Shown in pieces: positions 32,563 to 42,923 of a stretch of DNA of 64,000 nt. The position numbers and the translations under genes are program-made. Each line of letters begins with the position of its first letter. Positions within the stretch are counted from its first letter, which is position 1. Source of the DNA: Triparma verrucosa (taxonomy: Eukaryota > Sar > Bolidophyceae > Parmales > Triparmaceae); assembly GCA_030267905.1 (NCBI GenBank), contig BRXX01000351.1, positions 1 through 64,000 on the forward strand. The letters are read 5' to 3'. Below the pieces are notes generated by a model, which worked only from the letters and a program-made list of their open reading frames with translations, was not told the origin of the DNA and searched no databases.

Positions 32563-34098
32563 ATGAGTGCTGTGGTGAGCTCTGTTGCGGTGATCGAGCG
32601 GATCGAGGTTCTCGTGTCTCATCTTATTGAGTCAATAGGATCAGACCATGCCGTTCCGACGATGTTGGCGCTCTCGTTCAATGAGGAGGAAGGCTTCATG
32701 TCCTCCTCCTCACAGGATTCTGAAGACGAGGCCCCGCCGAGGCCTCAGTCCCAGTCTCGGTCCTACTACAGCGGTCCGTTCCGCAAGCGCATGACGAAAG
32801 ACGGCTCGAAGTCGTTCTCCAGCGTCCTGCTAGTACTGGACTTCGTCCACTCTCTCCTTTTGGCAGGCAAGACTACTACGGTGAGGGAGGTCTACTACCG
32901 CTACGTGACCCACTTCCGGAACCAACCCGAGTGCGACACTGCGATTTTCGAGGCAGCCCGTCTCTTGAACGTTGAGCGCGGCAGCCTAGGCATCTTCGCC
33001 AGTCCGAAGGGTTGGATCTGTGGCAAGCTGAGTATGACGGTGGGCTCATTGAAGTCTCGCTATGATTCCTTGCCTTCGATTCAGGGAAACCCGATTACGT
33101 CCGAGTGGCTCACGAGTTCCGCCCCCACTCTGAAGCGAGGCGACGGTCAGATGCTCGAGGAGGGACGGGCCTACTTTGAGAGCGACGCGCGGTTCATTAT
33201 CGTAGTTGAGAAGGAGGGCGTCTACATGAGGCTGAGCGAGGACAGGTGAGAAGCAAATTGTTAACATATTATCAAGCGAGATTCGCGCCACACAATTCTA
33301 ACTCGTCGCTTCGCTTGTCGCTTAACTTGTCGCTTCGCTTGCTGTTTCGCTTGTCGCTTCGCTGGTCGCAGATTCTTTGACAAGTTGGACTGCATCGTCA
33401 TCACTGGGAAGGGCATTCCCGACCTCGCCACTCGTGCCTGCGTGAAAATATTGAGCTCCGAGCTCAACATTCCCGTCCTCGGCTTATGCGACTGCAACCC
33501 GTACGGTCTGCAGGTACTTCTCACGTACAGGAAGGGTGGGACCGAGAGGTCAACTCGCGACGCCTCCCTTATGGCGTCGAACATTCAGTGGTTGGGTCTG
33601 AGGCCGAGTCAGGTGAGAGTCACTTCTTCCCTTAACCACTCAAACACATTTCTTGTCTCACTCACTTGCTGCTGTACAAATCGTTGCGCAGGCTGTTCGC
33701 CTTGCAGACGATGGGAAGCTCCCCACGTCTGTCTTCCAGCAGCTGACAGCCAGGGACATTTCGAAGTTGTCTTCGCTCATGAAAGTTCCTTATGTCCAGG
33801 GCAGTGAGGCGTACTGCGATGAGCTTGAGACGATGCTGGAGAATGGTTGGAAGATGGAGCTAGGTGAGGGCATCGTGCGTCTACTTATATTTCGACTTTT
33901 CTCTGCTTTCTTCTCACCATCATCGACACCACAGAGGCGTTGAGTTGGGTTGGCGTCGATTACTTGAGCGAGGAGGTGAGGAAAGGATACATGTCGACGT
34001 CACATCATAACTTTGTACTAACGCTCCTCGTACATGGTACCGCCGCTTCGCTTGTGCAGTGGCTGCTCGAAACTATTCTGAATGGCGATTACATCTGA
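32563..34098 (+). CDS. SPO11: Spo11 / topoisomerase VI subunit A homologue
   Basis: Exons 32563-33245, 33372-33612, 33692-33863, 33935-33975 and 34060-34098 give 391 residues. Spo11 makes the double-strand breaks that start meiotic recombination; Top6A paralogues act in endoreduplication. The 5Y-CAP domain has the catalytic tyrosine context TTTVREVYYRYVTHF. The Toprim domain has the metal-binding glutamate (IIVVEKEGVYMRL), GKGIPDLATRACVKIL and LGLCDCNPYGLQVLL. The last is DxN rather than the more usual DxD (see findings). The C-terminal IQWLGLRPSQ is a strong family signature. Intron 1 holds several copies of CTTGTCGCTTCGCTT. Which paralogue type this is cannot be settled by eye. Confidence 0.92.
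33246..33371 (+). repeat. Intron with a short array of TCGCTTCGCTTG units (Spo11 intron 1)
   Basis: After TTCTAACTCGTCGCTTCG, related units (CTTGTCGC, TTAACTTGTCGCTTCG, CTTGCTGTTTCG, CTTGTCGCTTCG) continue to GGTCGCAG. This looks like local duplication of the shared intron 3' motif, and it duplicates possible branch points. Confidence 0.75.
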
Positions 34099-34222
34099 TG
34101 GAAGTAATTGCGCGCTACATAAAACACACGATACGATACATAAACATACAATGAAAAAACAACGTGCACTGTTATCGTTCTAAATTTCTAGTAGTTATCT
34201 CTCTTAGATCGTATGCCTTAAA

Positions 34223-37200
34223 TCATTCCCCTAGACCTGGTTCTAAACCCGAGCCTACTACTGCGTTAGCCCCCCCCTCCCTCTCCCTCTCCTTCTCCCT
34301 CTCCTTCTCCTCCTTCAGTGTCTCAACCATCCTCTTCATCTCGTCCATCCGTTCTCTATTACTATTCTGAAGCTTTATCATCATGTCAACTCTGTCGTTC
34401 ATCGTCCTCACGCTCTCCGTCATGCTGTCGGCAATGCTCCCCGTTTGCTCCTTTAGCTCCTTCAAAACGCGCGAGCTGCTTTGGTTCGAGCCAAAACCGC
34501 TCCGAGCTGATTCGTTCCTGCCCTTTGGACTAGCGTCCAAGGACCTGCCTATGGACCTGCGGGGTGTGCCCAGCGGGGAATGGCCGTCATCTTCTACGTC
34601 GCTGTCTTCTTCTCCCATGTTGAACTGGGCGTTGGCTTCCTTCTCTTGCTCCTTCCTGTACTGTTCCTGCACGTTCTCGCTGTTTCCGTACTTGGACATG
34701 ATGAAGTCCTCCATCGCCTTTTTATCCTCAATGTAGACTGCGACAATCTTGTTGTAGACGTCTCTGCTCAGTCCACAGAGCTCGCAGAAGCCCTTGGCGC
34801 GCACGTTGGCCGTGCGCTTTGTGAGGAGGATGAGGGCGATCTCGCCAAAGTGCTGGCCCTGGTGGAGGGTGGCGAGGACCATTTCACGCTCAGGGTCAGG
34901 CTCCTCGTCGTCCATGATTTTGGCTACTACGGACTTTTTGCCGTTGCCGCGAAGGAACGAAACGAAGCTCGCCTTTCTATTAATCTCGTCTCCTGATTCC
35001 GATCCGTCCGACACATGGGCGTCTCGGCCTTCGCTGCTTTTCCCGTCTCCTTCTTTTCTTTCCACTTGGCCAGGAAGAGGAGCCTGCCCCAACTCGATGT
35101 CAAGTTTATTACTCGAACCGAGATCCCTGGCGCTGGCGGCCCTGAGGCTCATCCTCTGGGGGGCCTTGCCAGTTGGCCCCGTTGAGAAGCTACGCTCTTT
35201 CCTTATCCCCTCGTCAGCCGGTATCAGATCATTTGTTGCTCCTGACTTTCTTCTCACCGTCGCGAGAGTGGCGAGGAAGTTGTTGGCCTTTTTTGTCTGG
35301 GTCTGCTGCTTGACCAGCTTGGACTTGAGCCTCTCCCGCGCCATTTCGTCCTTCTTGGCCTGAGGCATGTCCTTGTAGGGAATCGTCACCTCGCAGTCAC
35401 CATCGCTGATGAAGAACATTTCGTCGCCTACCTCGCCTCTGACGCAGATGTATTCTTTCGGCAGGAACACTTGGAGCGTTAACTTGAGCACCAACTGCTG
35501 CACGACCTCTGGGCTTATGTTGTGAAAGAACGGGACCTTGTGAATCATCTCCATCCTTAGGTACATGAGAACCTCGGCCGCGAGCTTTCTAGATAGCTCG
35601 GGGATGAAGGCCGTGGTCTCGCCATTAAGGGTACCGTGGGTGTCGTGGATGTAGTCATAGTACGAGTATACTCGCCTCTCAATCTCTGGCGGGAGGCCCA
35701 TTCGCTTCATAGACTCGAAGAGATACTCCATCTTGGTCTGGTAGCGACTCTGCCTCGCGTAGAAATTGCTGATCAACACGGCAACCTCTCCGAATACAAT
35801 GGCCATGACGATACTACCCAAGAGAATGAACATGACGGCCATCAACTTCTCGCTGATGCTAATCGGGCTCAAATTTTCTCCAGCCGTCATCATAGCTATG
35901 ATCGCGAAGTAACTTGTGACGTACAACGTCCAGAACTTTTGACCGACCTCGTAATCGGACATGTTCTCGTAGTCGCAACCCTCGTAGCATTCGAGCTGAC
36001 TCTCAGTGGTGTTATATTTATAAGTGTCATCGCAGTGTTGGGCTATGCTGACACACTCGTACTGGAACCAGCTCCCTCCGCCGCTTGGCCCTCCGACTGC
36101 GAACCATATACAGGCCCCGTAGTGGCAGAGCACCACGATCTGCAGCACCTTGGTGAAAAGGCGCAGGAGATGACCGTATCTGCTGTACTTAAGGAACCTT
36201 TGGAACTTTTCGAACCTGTTGAGGGCTCGCAGGAGGCGGAAGAGCTTGAGTAGTCGAAGGAGCCGGGGTAGGCGCAGGATCTTGACGATCCGGACCCCCC
36301 CGCTCAGGTTGGCACTGCCCTCAGCTGCCTGCATGCCCGCGATGTAGAAGTCGTAACTCCAGGCGTCTGTTAAACTTTGGGTGACCCAGTCGTACGGGAA
36401 GGAAGCGCTCAAGTCGATGAGGAACCACATGCCATGGCTAGACGTCATGTAAGTTCTCGCGATCTCCCGCCTGCCCTCTGGCAACCGGCCGTCGACCTTT
36501 CTTCCGATGTTGAACTGCATGAAGAAGTCGACGATGAACATGACGTCTCCGACCTTGTCGAAAACCCAGAGACTGTAAGGGATAATCGGTTCGAAGGCTA
36601 GCACGGCTGGCACATAAATAGCCTGCCATATCACCAGCATCATGATAGAGACCTCCCATACCCTTAAAAAGTTGTTGTCCGGATGGATGATGAACTTTTT
36701 GGCCAGCTGGCGTTCGGCGAAGGAATTCTCTATCTTTGCCCTGAAATCTAAATTATCCTCATCAGTCACGGAGACCGACACGCTTCTGAATTTGTATTTG
36801 TTGATCATGTTTTGATAATCTTTGGCCTTCTTTATCGCCTCTTCCTTCTTTGCCTTCTCCTCGGCTTGCAACTTCTGTCGCCTCTCCTTCTTAACCTGAG
36901 AGATCCTGGATGTCACATCTCTCACGCTAGCGCTGGCAACATTCTTTGCACCAACTATGGACATCTTTCTCGTTATTCCACCAGATGCCGTTAGGTCCGC
37001 GCCCCCTGGGCTGTCTGAGCCATTTCCATTCTTGGGACTCATAACGGATCTGACGCTCTTGAAAGTCTTATTAGCCATATTTATACCGGAATTCACTGTT
37101 TTGATGCCTAAATTTATAGAAGACGCGGCAGCATTTTTCTTGCCGCCAATGGTGCCTAAACTGAATTGGGTCCGGATCGAAGTCTGGAGGGGGAAGGGGG

Positions 37201-37440
37201 GGGGGTGGGGCAGACGCAGAATTAGTAGTGTAGTAGTAGGTAGTGACATTCTGAAGCAAGTATCGAGGGGCCAAGGCAGGTTCAGAGCCTTCACAAGCCC
37301 CGCTATTAACGAGTAGACCGTTTCCCACAGCGAAGAAAAATGAACGGATCGAAACTACTCACCTCTGATGAGAGCTGGGGCCGAATACTAGGAGGAGCAT
37401 TACTAGGAGGAGCATTCATATCGTTCTGACTGCTGCGCAT
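34223..37440 (-). CDS. Cyclic-nucleotide-gated-type cation channel
   Basis: Exons (gene order) 37363-37440 and 34223-37183 give 1012 residues. The protein has a six-helix voltage-sensor/pore unit. S4 is rich in basic residues (RIVKILRLPRLLRLLKLFRL). The pore loop reads AMMTAGENLSP, which resembles the TIGETPPP filter of animal CNG channels rather than the GYGD filter of K+ channels, so a non-selective, possibly Ca2+-permeable channel is inferred. S6 is VMFILLGSIVMAIVFGEVAV. A C-linker and a cyclic-nucleotide-binding domain follow (YICVRGEVGDEMFFISDGDC, then GQHFGEIALILLTKRTANVR). That domain is split by an insertion of about 150 residues rich in Ser, Lys and Gly. The end is a charged coiled coil. 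About 180 N-terminal residues precede the channel. Confidence 0.9.
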
Positions 37441-37818
37441 CAGCACGGTGCTTAGCCCCGACCTTTTAATATGTCAAGGTAGCGGTGACCGCAGCGAACG
37501 AGGGCCTTTACGTGACCAGGCCCAGGGGGGTTTGATGGATCTTCCGGAGCAGGTAAGGGAACAGTTTTATGTGTGGTGCTGTGTCTGGTTGCCACGCTCT
37601 TTATGCAACCAGGAAGAGTATAGGGCGGATCGATCTATTGAGGGGTGTGTGTTCGAATAAGTATCAGCTCACGGAGGAACAGTTTGGGGAAGGGTGAGAA
37701 ATGTGAAAATGGCAAAAAGCGGCAGAGGGTCTGATCTGCGACCTAACAGTCGCCCCTTTTGACATTGATTGGCGATTACCCACACCTGTGTCACCTTCCA
37801 GACGAAGAAGGCTAGAAC
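37441..37818. other. Divergent intergenic region
   Basis: 378 bp between the divergent channel (37440) and CFAP91 (37819) starts. No supported exon; probable promoters. Confidence 0.45.
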
Positions 37819-39885
37819 ATGTCGTACACTCGCACAATCGAGCAGCGTGCGTATGATCATTTGTACGACCCCGTCTACACAACCCCAGAAACTGGATTGT
37901 ACAGACAGTCGAATGCCCCTGTGAAGGCCGCGGCCGAACCAGGCAATGATGTGTCAGGCACCGCCCGACACAAGTATTTCAAGCAACCACTGGTGCCTCA
38001 CCTGCATGCGGTCGCCCCTGAGGTGCTTCTGGCGCCGACGGCGAAGCAAGACCCTCTTGCTCCCCCTGCGATGGAAGACGAGCCTTTGACGAAGGCTGTT
38101 GGTGTTCAGACCAAATACAGGGACAGCGAAGCTCAGACCAACCCGTACACGCCGCAATTTGTCGTCAGGGAGGACCAGGAGGAGCCCGAGGTGATGATAC
38201 TCGACGGGCTTGGCGAGGGAAGTTTGCCAGCTGGGGCAAAGGAAGTCAGCATGATCGAGCGTGCTAGGTGAGTTTTAGGTCAGGTCAGGGAAGGTTGTTA
38301 GAACCGACGACTCTAACGCAAAGAACTCCTTACCCCCCCCGCCCACCACCCCCCCCGCCCGCTCACCCCCCCCTCACTCAAACTCAATACGCACAGGGAG
38401 AAAAGAGCCCTAGAAGCTTCCCTGCCCCCTATCACTGACGAGGCATCGCTGAACCTTCGAAAGCGCCTGATGGAGCAGCAGGAACTTCGCGAGTACAGCC
38501 TCCGCGAGGCCGAGTTCGATGCCATGCGCGAGAAGCGCCTCACGGTGTTGCGCAAGGCGATCGACGAGCGGGATGCCTCCAACGAATTCTTGGCCGAGCA
38601 GAGGGTTGAGGCCCTTCGACAAAGGAAGATGGAGCAGAGGGACAAGGCTCTGACGAACATCCAGAACCGCAGAATTAAGGCCTTGAGGAAACTCAGCAAG
38701 GCGAGGAAGGACGTACCGACGGTTGGCGCGCTGGGAAGTAGGAAGAACAGGGATATAATTGGCGAGTATGCTGACTTCAGCTCCAAGGTCTACGCTCCCA
38801 TCAGGAGGGACGGCAAGGCCCTGGACTCGTCTGCAGGCGGCAAGTTTGACGTCCTCAGCAAGACGGCGCCCATGGACAGCCTCGAGAACATCGCCAAGAT
38901 GGAGGCGACTATCCCGAGCAAGCTGACCAAGACGGCCATCAGGAAGCCCCAGAAGCAGCAGACGAAGACGGCGGCTGACCGAAAGAACCTGGCGTTGACA
39001 GCGGACCTGCAGCTCATGGACACCATCATCAAGTCCGACATGGGCGACGAGGACGTGCAGAATGCCACTGTCGGCGCGTCGACTGCGCCCTCCGCGACCA
39101 ACGCTTCGCCTGGTTGGAGGACCAAGACCAAGAAGGTGGAGCGTCCTGCCACTCCCCTTGTCCCCGAGGTTGACGAGGAGGCCGAAAACGAGCACATGGC
39201 CCTCATCTTGCTGCAGAGGCTGCTGCGGGGCAGGGCCGTGCAGAACACCATGTTTGAAGGAAAGGAAAGGAGGATCGAACTCATCAAGGAGCTCAGGGCG
39301 AGCGAGGGAATTGAGCAGGGCGATCCCGGAGTGCTCACGCAACCAGAGAGAAAGTCGAGGGTCCACGAGGCCGCTATCGACACAATTGCCGGAGAGACCA
39401 CTTCCGCCCTCTTCGATTTCTTGTCGAAGGAGCTTGTGCGCAAGGAGGAGAAGGACAAGTTGCAGGCCATGGCCGCGGCCGCCGAGAAGGAGAGGCAAAA
39501 GAGGGAGATCGAGGAGGGCGGCAAGAGGCAGGCCGAAGAACTCCTTAGGTCCAGAGAAGATGAAGCCTACAGGCAGATTACTAGAATGCACCACGCCGCG
39601 GCCACCACGTTTGTGTCGAATTTGATGGAACAGGCGCTCGAGAAGGTGGTCGCAGAACTCGTGATGAAGTTCGCCAAGGGAGAGGCCGGGGGAAAGGTCG
39701 AGGCGACGGAGACCGCCGACGTCGAGGCCTCCGGGAAGGAACTTGTGGGAAGCTTCCTGAAGGCAGAGGCGGACGGCATCGCAGATGCTAGCAAGGAAGG
39801 AGAGACAGATGCGAGAATTTTAGATGCCGCCCAGGCGACGGTTTCGCAGGTCATGAGCGACGTCACCGTCAACTCAACCCTTTAA
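37819..39885 (+). CDS. CFAP91: Cilia- and flagella-associated protein 91 (radial spoke, MAATS1/AAT-1)
   Basis: Exons 37819-38267 and 38397-39885 give 645 residues. CFAP91 lies at the base of radial spokes in the axoneme (calmodulin- and spoke-associated complex). The diagnostic N-terminal motif is VGVQTKYRDSEAQTNPYTPQ, followed by a long charged coiled-coil protein (REKRALEASL, RKRLMEQQELREYSLREAEF, MALILLQRLLRGRAVQN). The IQ-like LLQRLLRGRAVQN fits calmodulin binding. The C-terminus becomes Ala/Glu-rich. Its presence means the organism has flagella at some stage. The intron has C-rich runs before CGCACAG. Confidence 0.9.
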
Positions 39886-40516
39886 ATAGGTTTATGTGCT
39901 TTGTCGGGTTTGCTTGATAACTAGTTATGAAAAAAACGGTGTGTTTGTATTATACTAAAATGTTCCACCCTTTATCTTCGTTCCGTCCTTGGAGAGGCGG
40001 AGGCGGCGAGTCGGGCAGCGAGGGAGCCGAGGGAGCTGAGTGGAAGCAGCTCATTTTTGGGTGATGCCTGTGCTAAAAATCATCGTCCTCAATCGCTTCG
40101 AGTTCTTATTACCTATTACCTATTCTTGTTAACCTAGTTTTTATGTAAATTACAATCATCATGATCAAGTAAAATTAAGTTTTGAGACGACTTTTAGCTT
40201 TGGCAAAACAAACACAAGACACACAAAAGTTCCCGCAAACGAATCTTGTAAAAATGCAACAGGTGAGGGGGGAATGGAGTCTTTATATGGCAGCTTACCT
40301 TATGGCACTCTTAATCATACTTTATAATTTGCGCAATTTTTAAGGGTGGAATTCAGGGTGGATTTCAGGGTGAAGAATGGCTGAAAATGCTAAAAATGGA
40401 ACATGTGGTTTTTATTTTGTTGTTGTTTGACTTGCTTCCTGGTCGGCCGGTCCCAACCAGTGTTCAATACTTACCGCAAAAGGGCATCTATTCCGATTGA
40501 ACTCGCTGGGCCAACC
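39886..40516. other. Intergenic region between CFAP91 and the kinase gene
   Basis: 631 bp with no clear exon. The frame of the kinase's first exon stays open upstream to an ATG at 40403, which would add MWFLFCCCLTCFLVG and more to the N-terminus; I prefer the downstream ATG at 40517 but cannot exclude the longer form. Confidence 0.4.
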
Positions 40517-42395
40517 ATGCCGCCGGCGAGGAAGAAGCCAAACCTCACTCTTAATGTTAATGCACCTCCCCCACGGACAGGCTCAGCATATGGGAATCTT
40601 CCAGTTCCTACGCCCACGAATAGGCAGATGGCTGCATCTACGCCGAAGATCAAGTCGATGGAGTTTGGTCATCACCCTGGTGAGTCGTTGCCGTGCTCAA
40701 ATCGTGTGGCAAAACCTTGGGACGGCGTGAGAGTTGTGCTCCAAACGGCAAGCTTTCAATTTTTGAGACAGAATAGAGGCTGGATCGAACGCTGCTAACC
40801 CTCCCACCCTCGCCGCGGTTTACCACAGAGACACCGAGTACGGCGCGTGCAGGCAAGCAAAAGAGCCATTTCAATGAGGAAGAGGCAGGACTCAAGGACA
40901 AGACGAACAATGAGGTGAGATGCTTCATTTTAGATTTTAGATTGTGAAGGGAGGTAGAGGACGGTCGAAATGCGGCATTGGGCGAAATCTTTTAGTGCAC
41001 AGCTCAAAGTCGACTCGCTTGACTCGTCGTGCGGAGTGTTTCACATTCTTCCTTCCCTTCTAATCCCTCCACTTCTCCTCAGTCTCGATTCGTCCCAACT
41101 CCCGCAAACCCTGCCGTTTCGAGGGACATCAAGACGGACGTCGACTTCAGTGAGCTTACAAACCTCGTGTACATAGCAAGTGGGGAATTTGCCAACGTTT
41201 TTACCGGCACGTGGGGCGATAAGAGGATAGCGGTTAAGATTTTGAAGGAAGAGGTGAGAAGGGGGGTAAACGATTTTGATTGTAGTTTGACACCTTTGGT
41301 GTTTTTGCAACTAAGTACTCGTCAACCCTAACTAACTAACTAACTAACCTCACCCTTAACCCCCCCCCGCCCCCCTTCCCCTCGCAGTATTTGAACAACC
41401 CCCGAGCCCTTGGAGACTTTCACTTTGAGATGAAGCTTATGGCAATTTTTGATCCGACACAGTTCCTCGTGGAGATGTATGGGGGCGGAATATGCGAGGG
41501 GCGGCCATTCATCGTCATGGAGGAGGTGAGTTTATTTTTGAATATACCGTGATAACTTTTGTTGATACTTACTCTGTCCACTCCCCGCCCCACTTTTCAT
41601 CTTCACACCGTACCGCAGTTGCCAAATGGGACCTTGGATGAAAACTTCAAGGACTTCCGGACCTACAAGGACAAGGTCTCAGTTCTCCTTAACATTGCCA
41701 AAGCCTTGAAGCACATGCACGAGGTGTGCCTGCCGCATTACATAGTCATGCATAGGGACCTCAAGCCGAAGAATATCGCGATGAACGCGGACAGGATCCC
41801 CAAGCTTTTGGATTTTGGTTTGTCCCGTGTGATTGAAACTCGGACCAACATGAAGAGCCCCGACTTTCCCATGCACACAATCGAGGAACCGTCGAACAGC
41901 AGCAGCAGCTTTAGGAGCAGTGGCGCCGGCGGCGCGGGGGAGAAGTCTGGGACCACAACTCCAACGACAGCCTTATCGTCAGCTAGTAGCAATAACGAGA
42001 ACGACATGTTGGACGAAGAGGAGTTGTTCGACATGACAGGCGAAACGGGAAGCCTGCGCTATATGGCCCCGGAAATAGCACGCTGTGACAAGTACAACCA
42101 CAAGGCCGACTGCTATAGCTGGGCGATTTTGGCCTGGCAGGTGATGACGAAGACGACTCCCTACAGCGGAATGGGAGTTAAACAATTTACGGCAAACGTA
42201 GTGAAGGGCAAGCAGCGAATGAACGTGCCTAATAACTGGCCGCGGGGCCTCCCAAAGCTGGTCAAGGACTGTTGGGACAACGACATTAGGAAGAGGCCAA
42301 GCTTGAAAACGGTGGTGGCCACTTTGGAGGACATCGTTGAGGAGATGGACACCAATGTCGTAGCTAACGGTGGCTGCGGCTGTGTTCTCAGCTGA
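40517..42395 (+). CDS. TKL-like protein kinase ending in a CaaX prenylation motif
   Basis: Exons 40517-40679, 40829-40914, 41083-41253, 41388-41525 and 41619-42395 give 444 residues. The kinase core has IASGEFANVFTG (a degenerate glycine loop), the ATP-binding lysine in KRIAVKILKEE, the catalytic loop MHRDLKPKNIAMN, LLDFGLSR, and RYMAPEIARCDKYNHKADCY. The HRDLKPKN and SLRYMAPE contexts look TKL/MLK-like. An insertion of about 80 residues, Ser/Gly/Thr-rich, sits between DFG and APE. The protein ends NGGCGCVLS, where CVLS is a CaaX box with a second cysteine two residues upstream, so farnesylation plus palmitoylation and membrane anchoring are predicted. Substrates cannot be inferred. The N-terminal 70 residues are disordered. 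Confidence 0.9.
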
Positions 42396-42923
42396 CAAGC
42401 TGAAGCTGAGGTATCGGTGCCTTGGCCGGCTAGCGCAGCAATATTTTATATCTAGATGATTTTTGAGCGAGGGGAATTTGAGGGTAGAGTAGAGAGAGAG
42501 GGGGAGTTTTGGATAGAGAGAGAATTTTTGGAGATAAGAGTGGATGACGAGACATGTTGAAAATTTTTTCAGCGTTCGAAGTGCACCCACCGTGATCAGT
42601 TTTTGTCGTAACTTGTAAACGACCACAATCATGCGAAAAAGAGTCGCACCGCCCCTTGCGATAACGTGCTCAATTAATTTTGATAGCTTTGAATAGTTCG
42701 TAAAGCTATATAGACATTTGAATGAGAATTGGTGCAATGATGATTTTTGTTTTATAATATATTTTTGATAGAATGTCCATGAAGATTCAGTGCCAATTCG
42801 ACGGATTCGAAGATCCGAAACGATTATTATCCTTCCTCTTCATCAATACGCTTTCATTATTTTTCGCCCTCGCTGATGAGGAGAGAAGCAACGAGTTAGA
42901 ACGCTAGAATAACAAAACGGAGC
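42396..42923. other. Convergent intergenic region with an intron-like 3' motif
   Basis: 528 bp between the kinase stop (42395) and the stop of the minus-strand gene (42924). Near 42866-42910 the minus strand reads TTCTAACTCGTTGCTTCTCT then CCTCATCAG, matching the shared intron 3' end. It lies just beyond the minus-strand stop codon, so it may mark a 3' UTR intron or an alternative last exon (CGAGGGCGAAAAATAATG...). Confidence 0.4.

Noticed and set aside
35636..36253. 205-codon plus-strand frame opposite the channel gene
   Set aside because: Antisense shadow across the channel's pore and S5/S6 region, without domain features.
38410..39594. 394-codon minus-strand frame opposite CFAP91
   Set aside because: Leu/Gly/Arg-rich antisense shadow of a strongly biased coding sequence.
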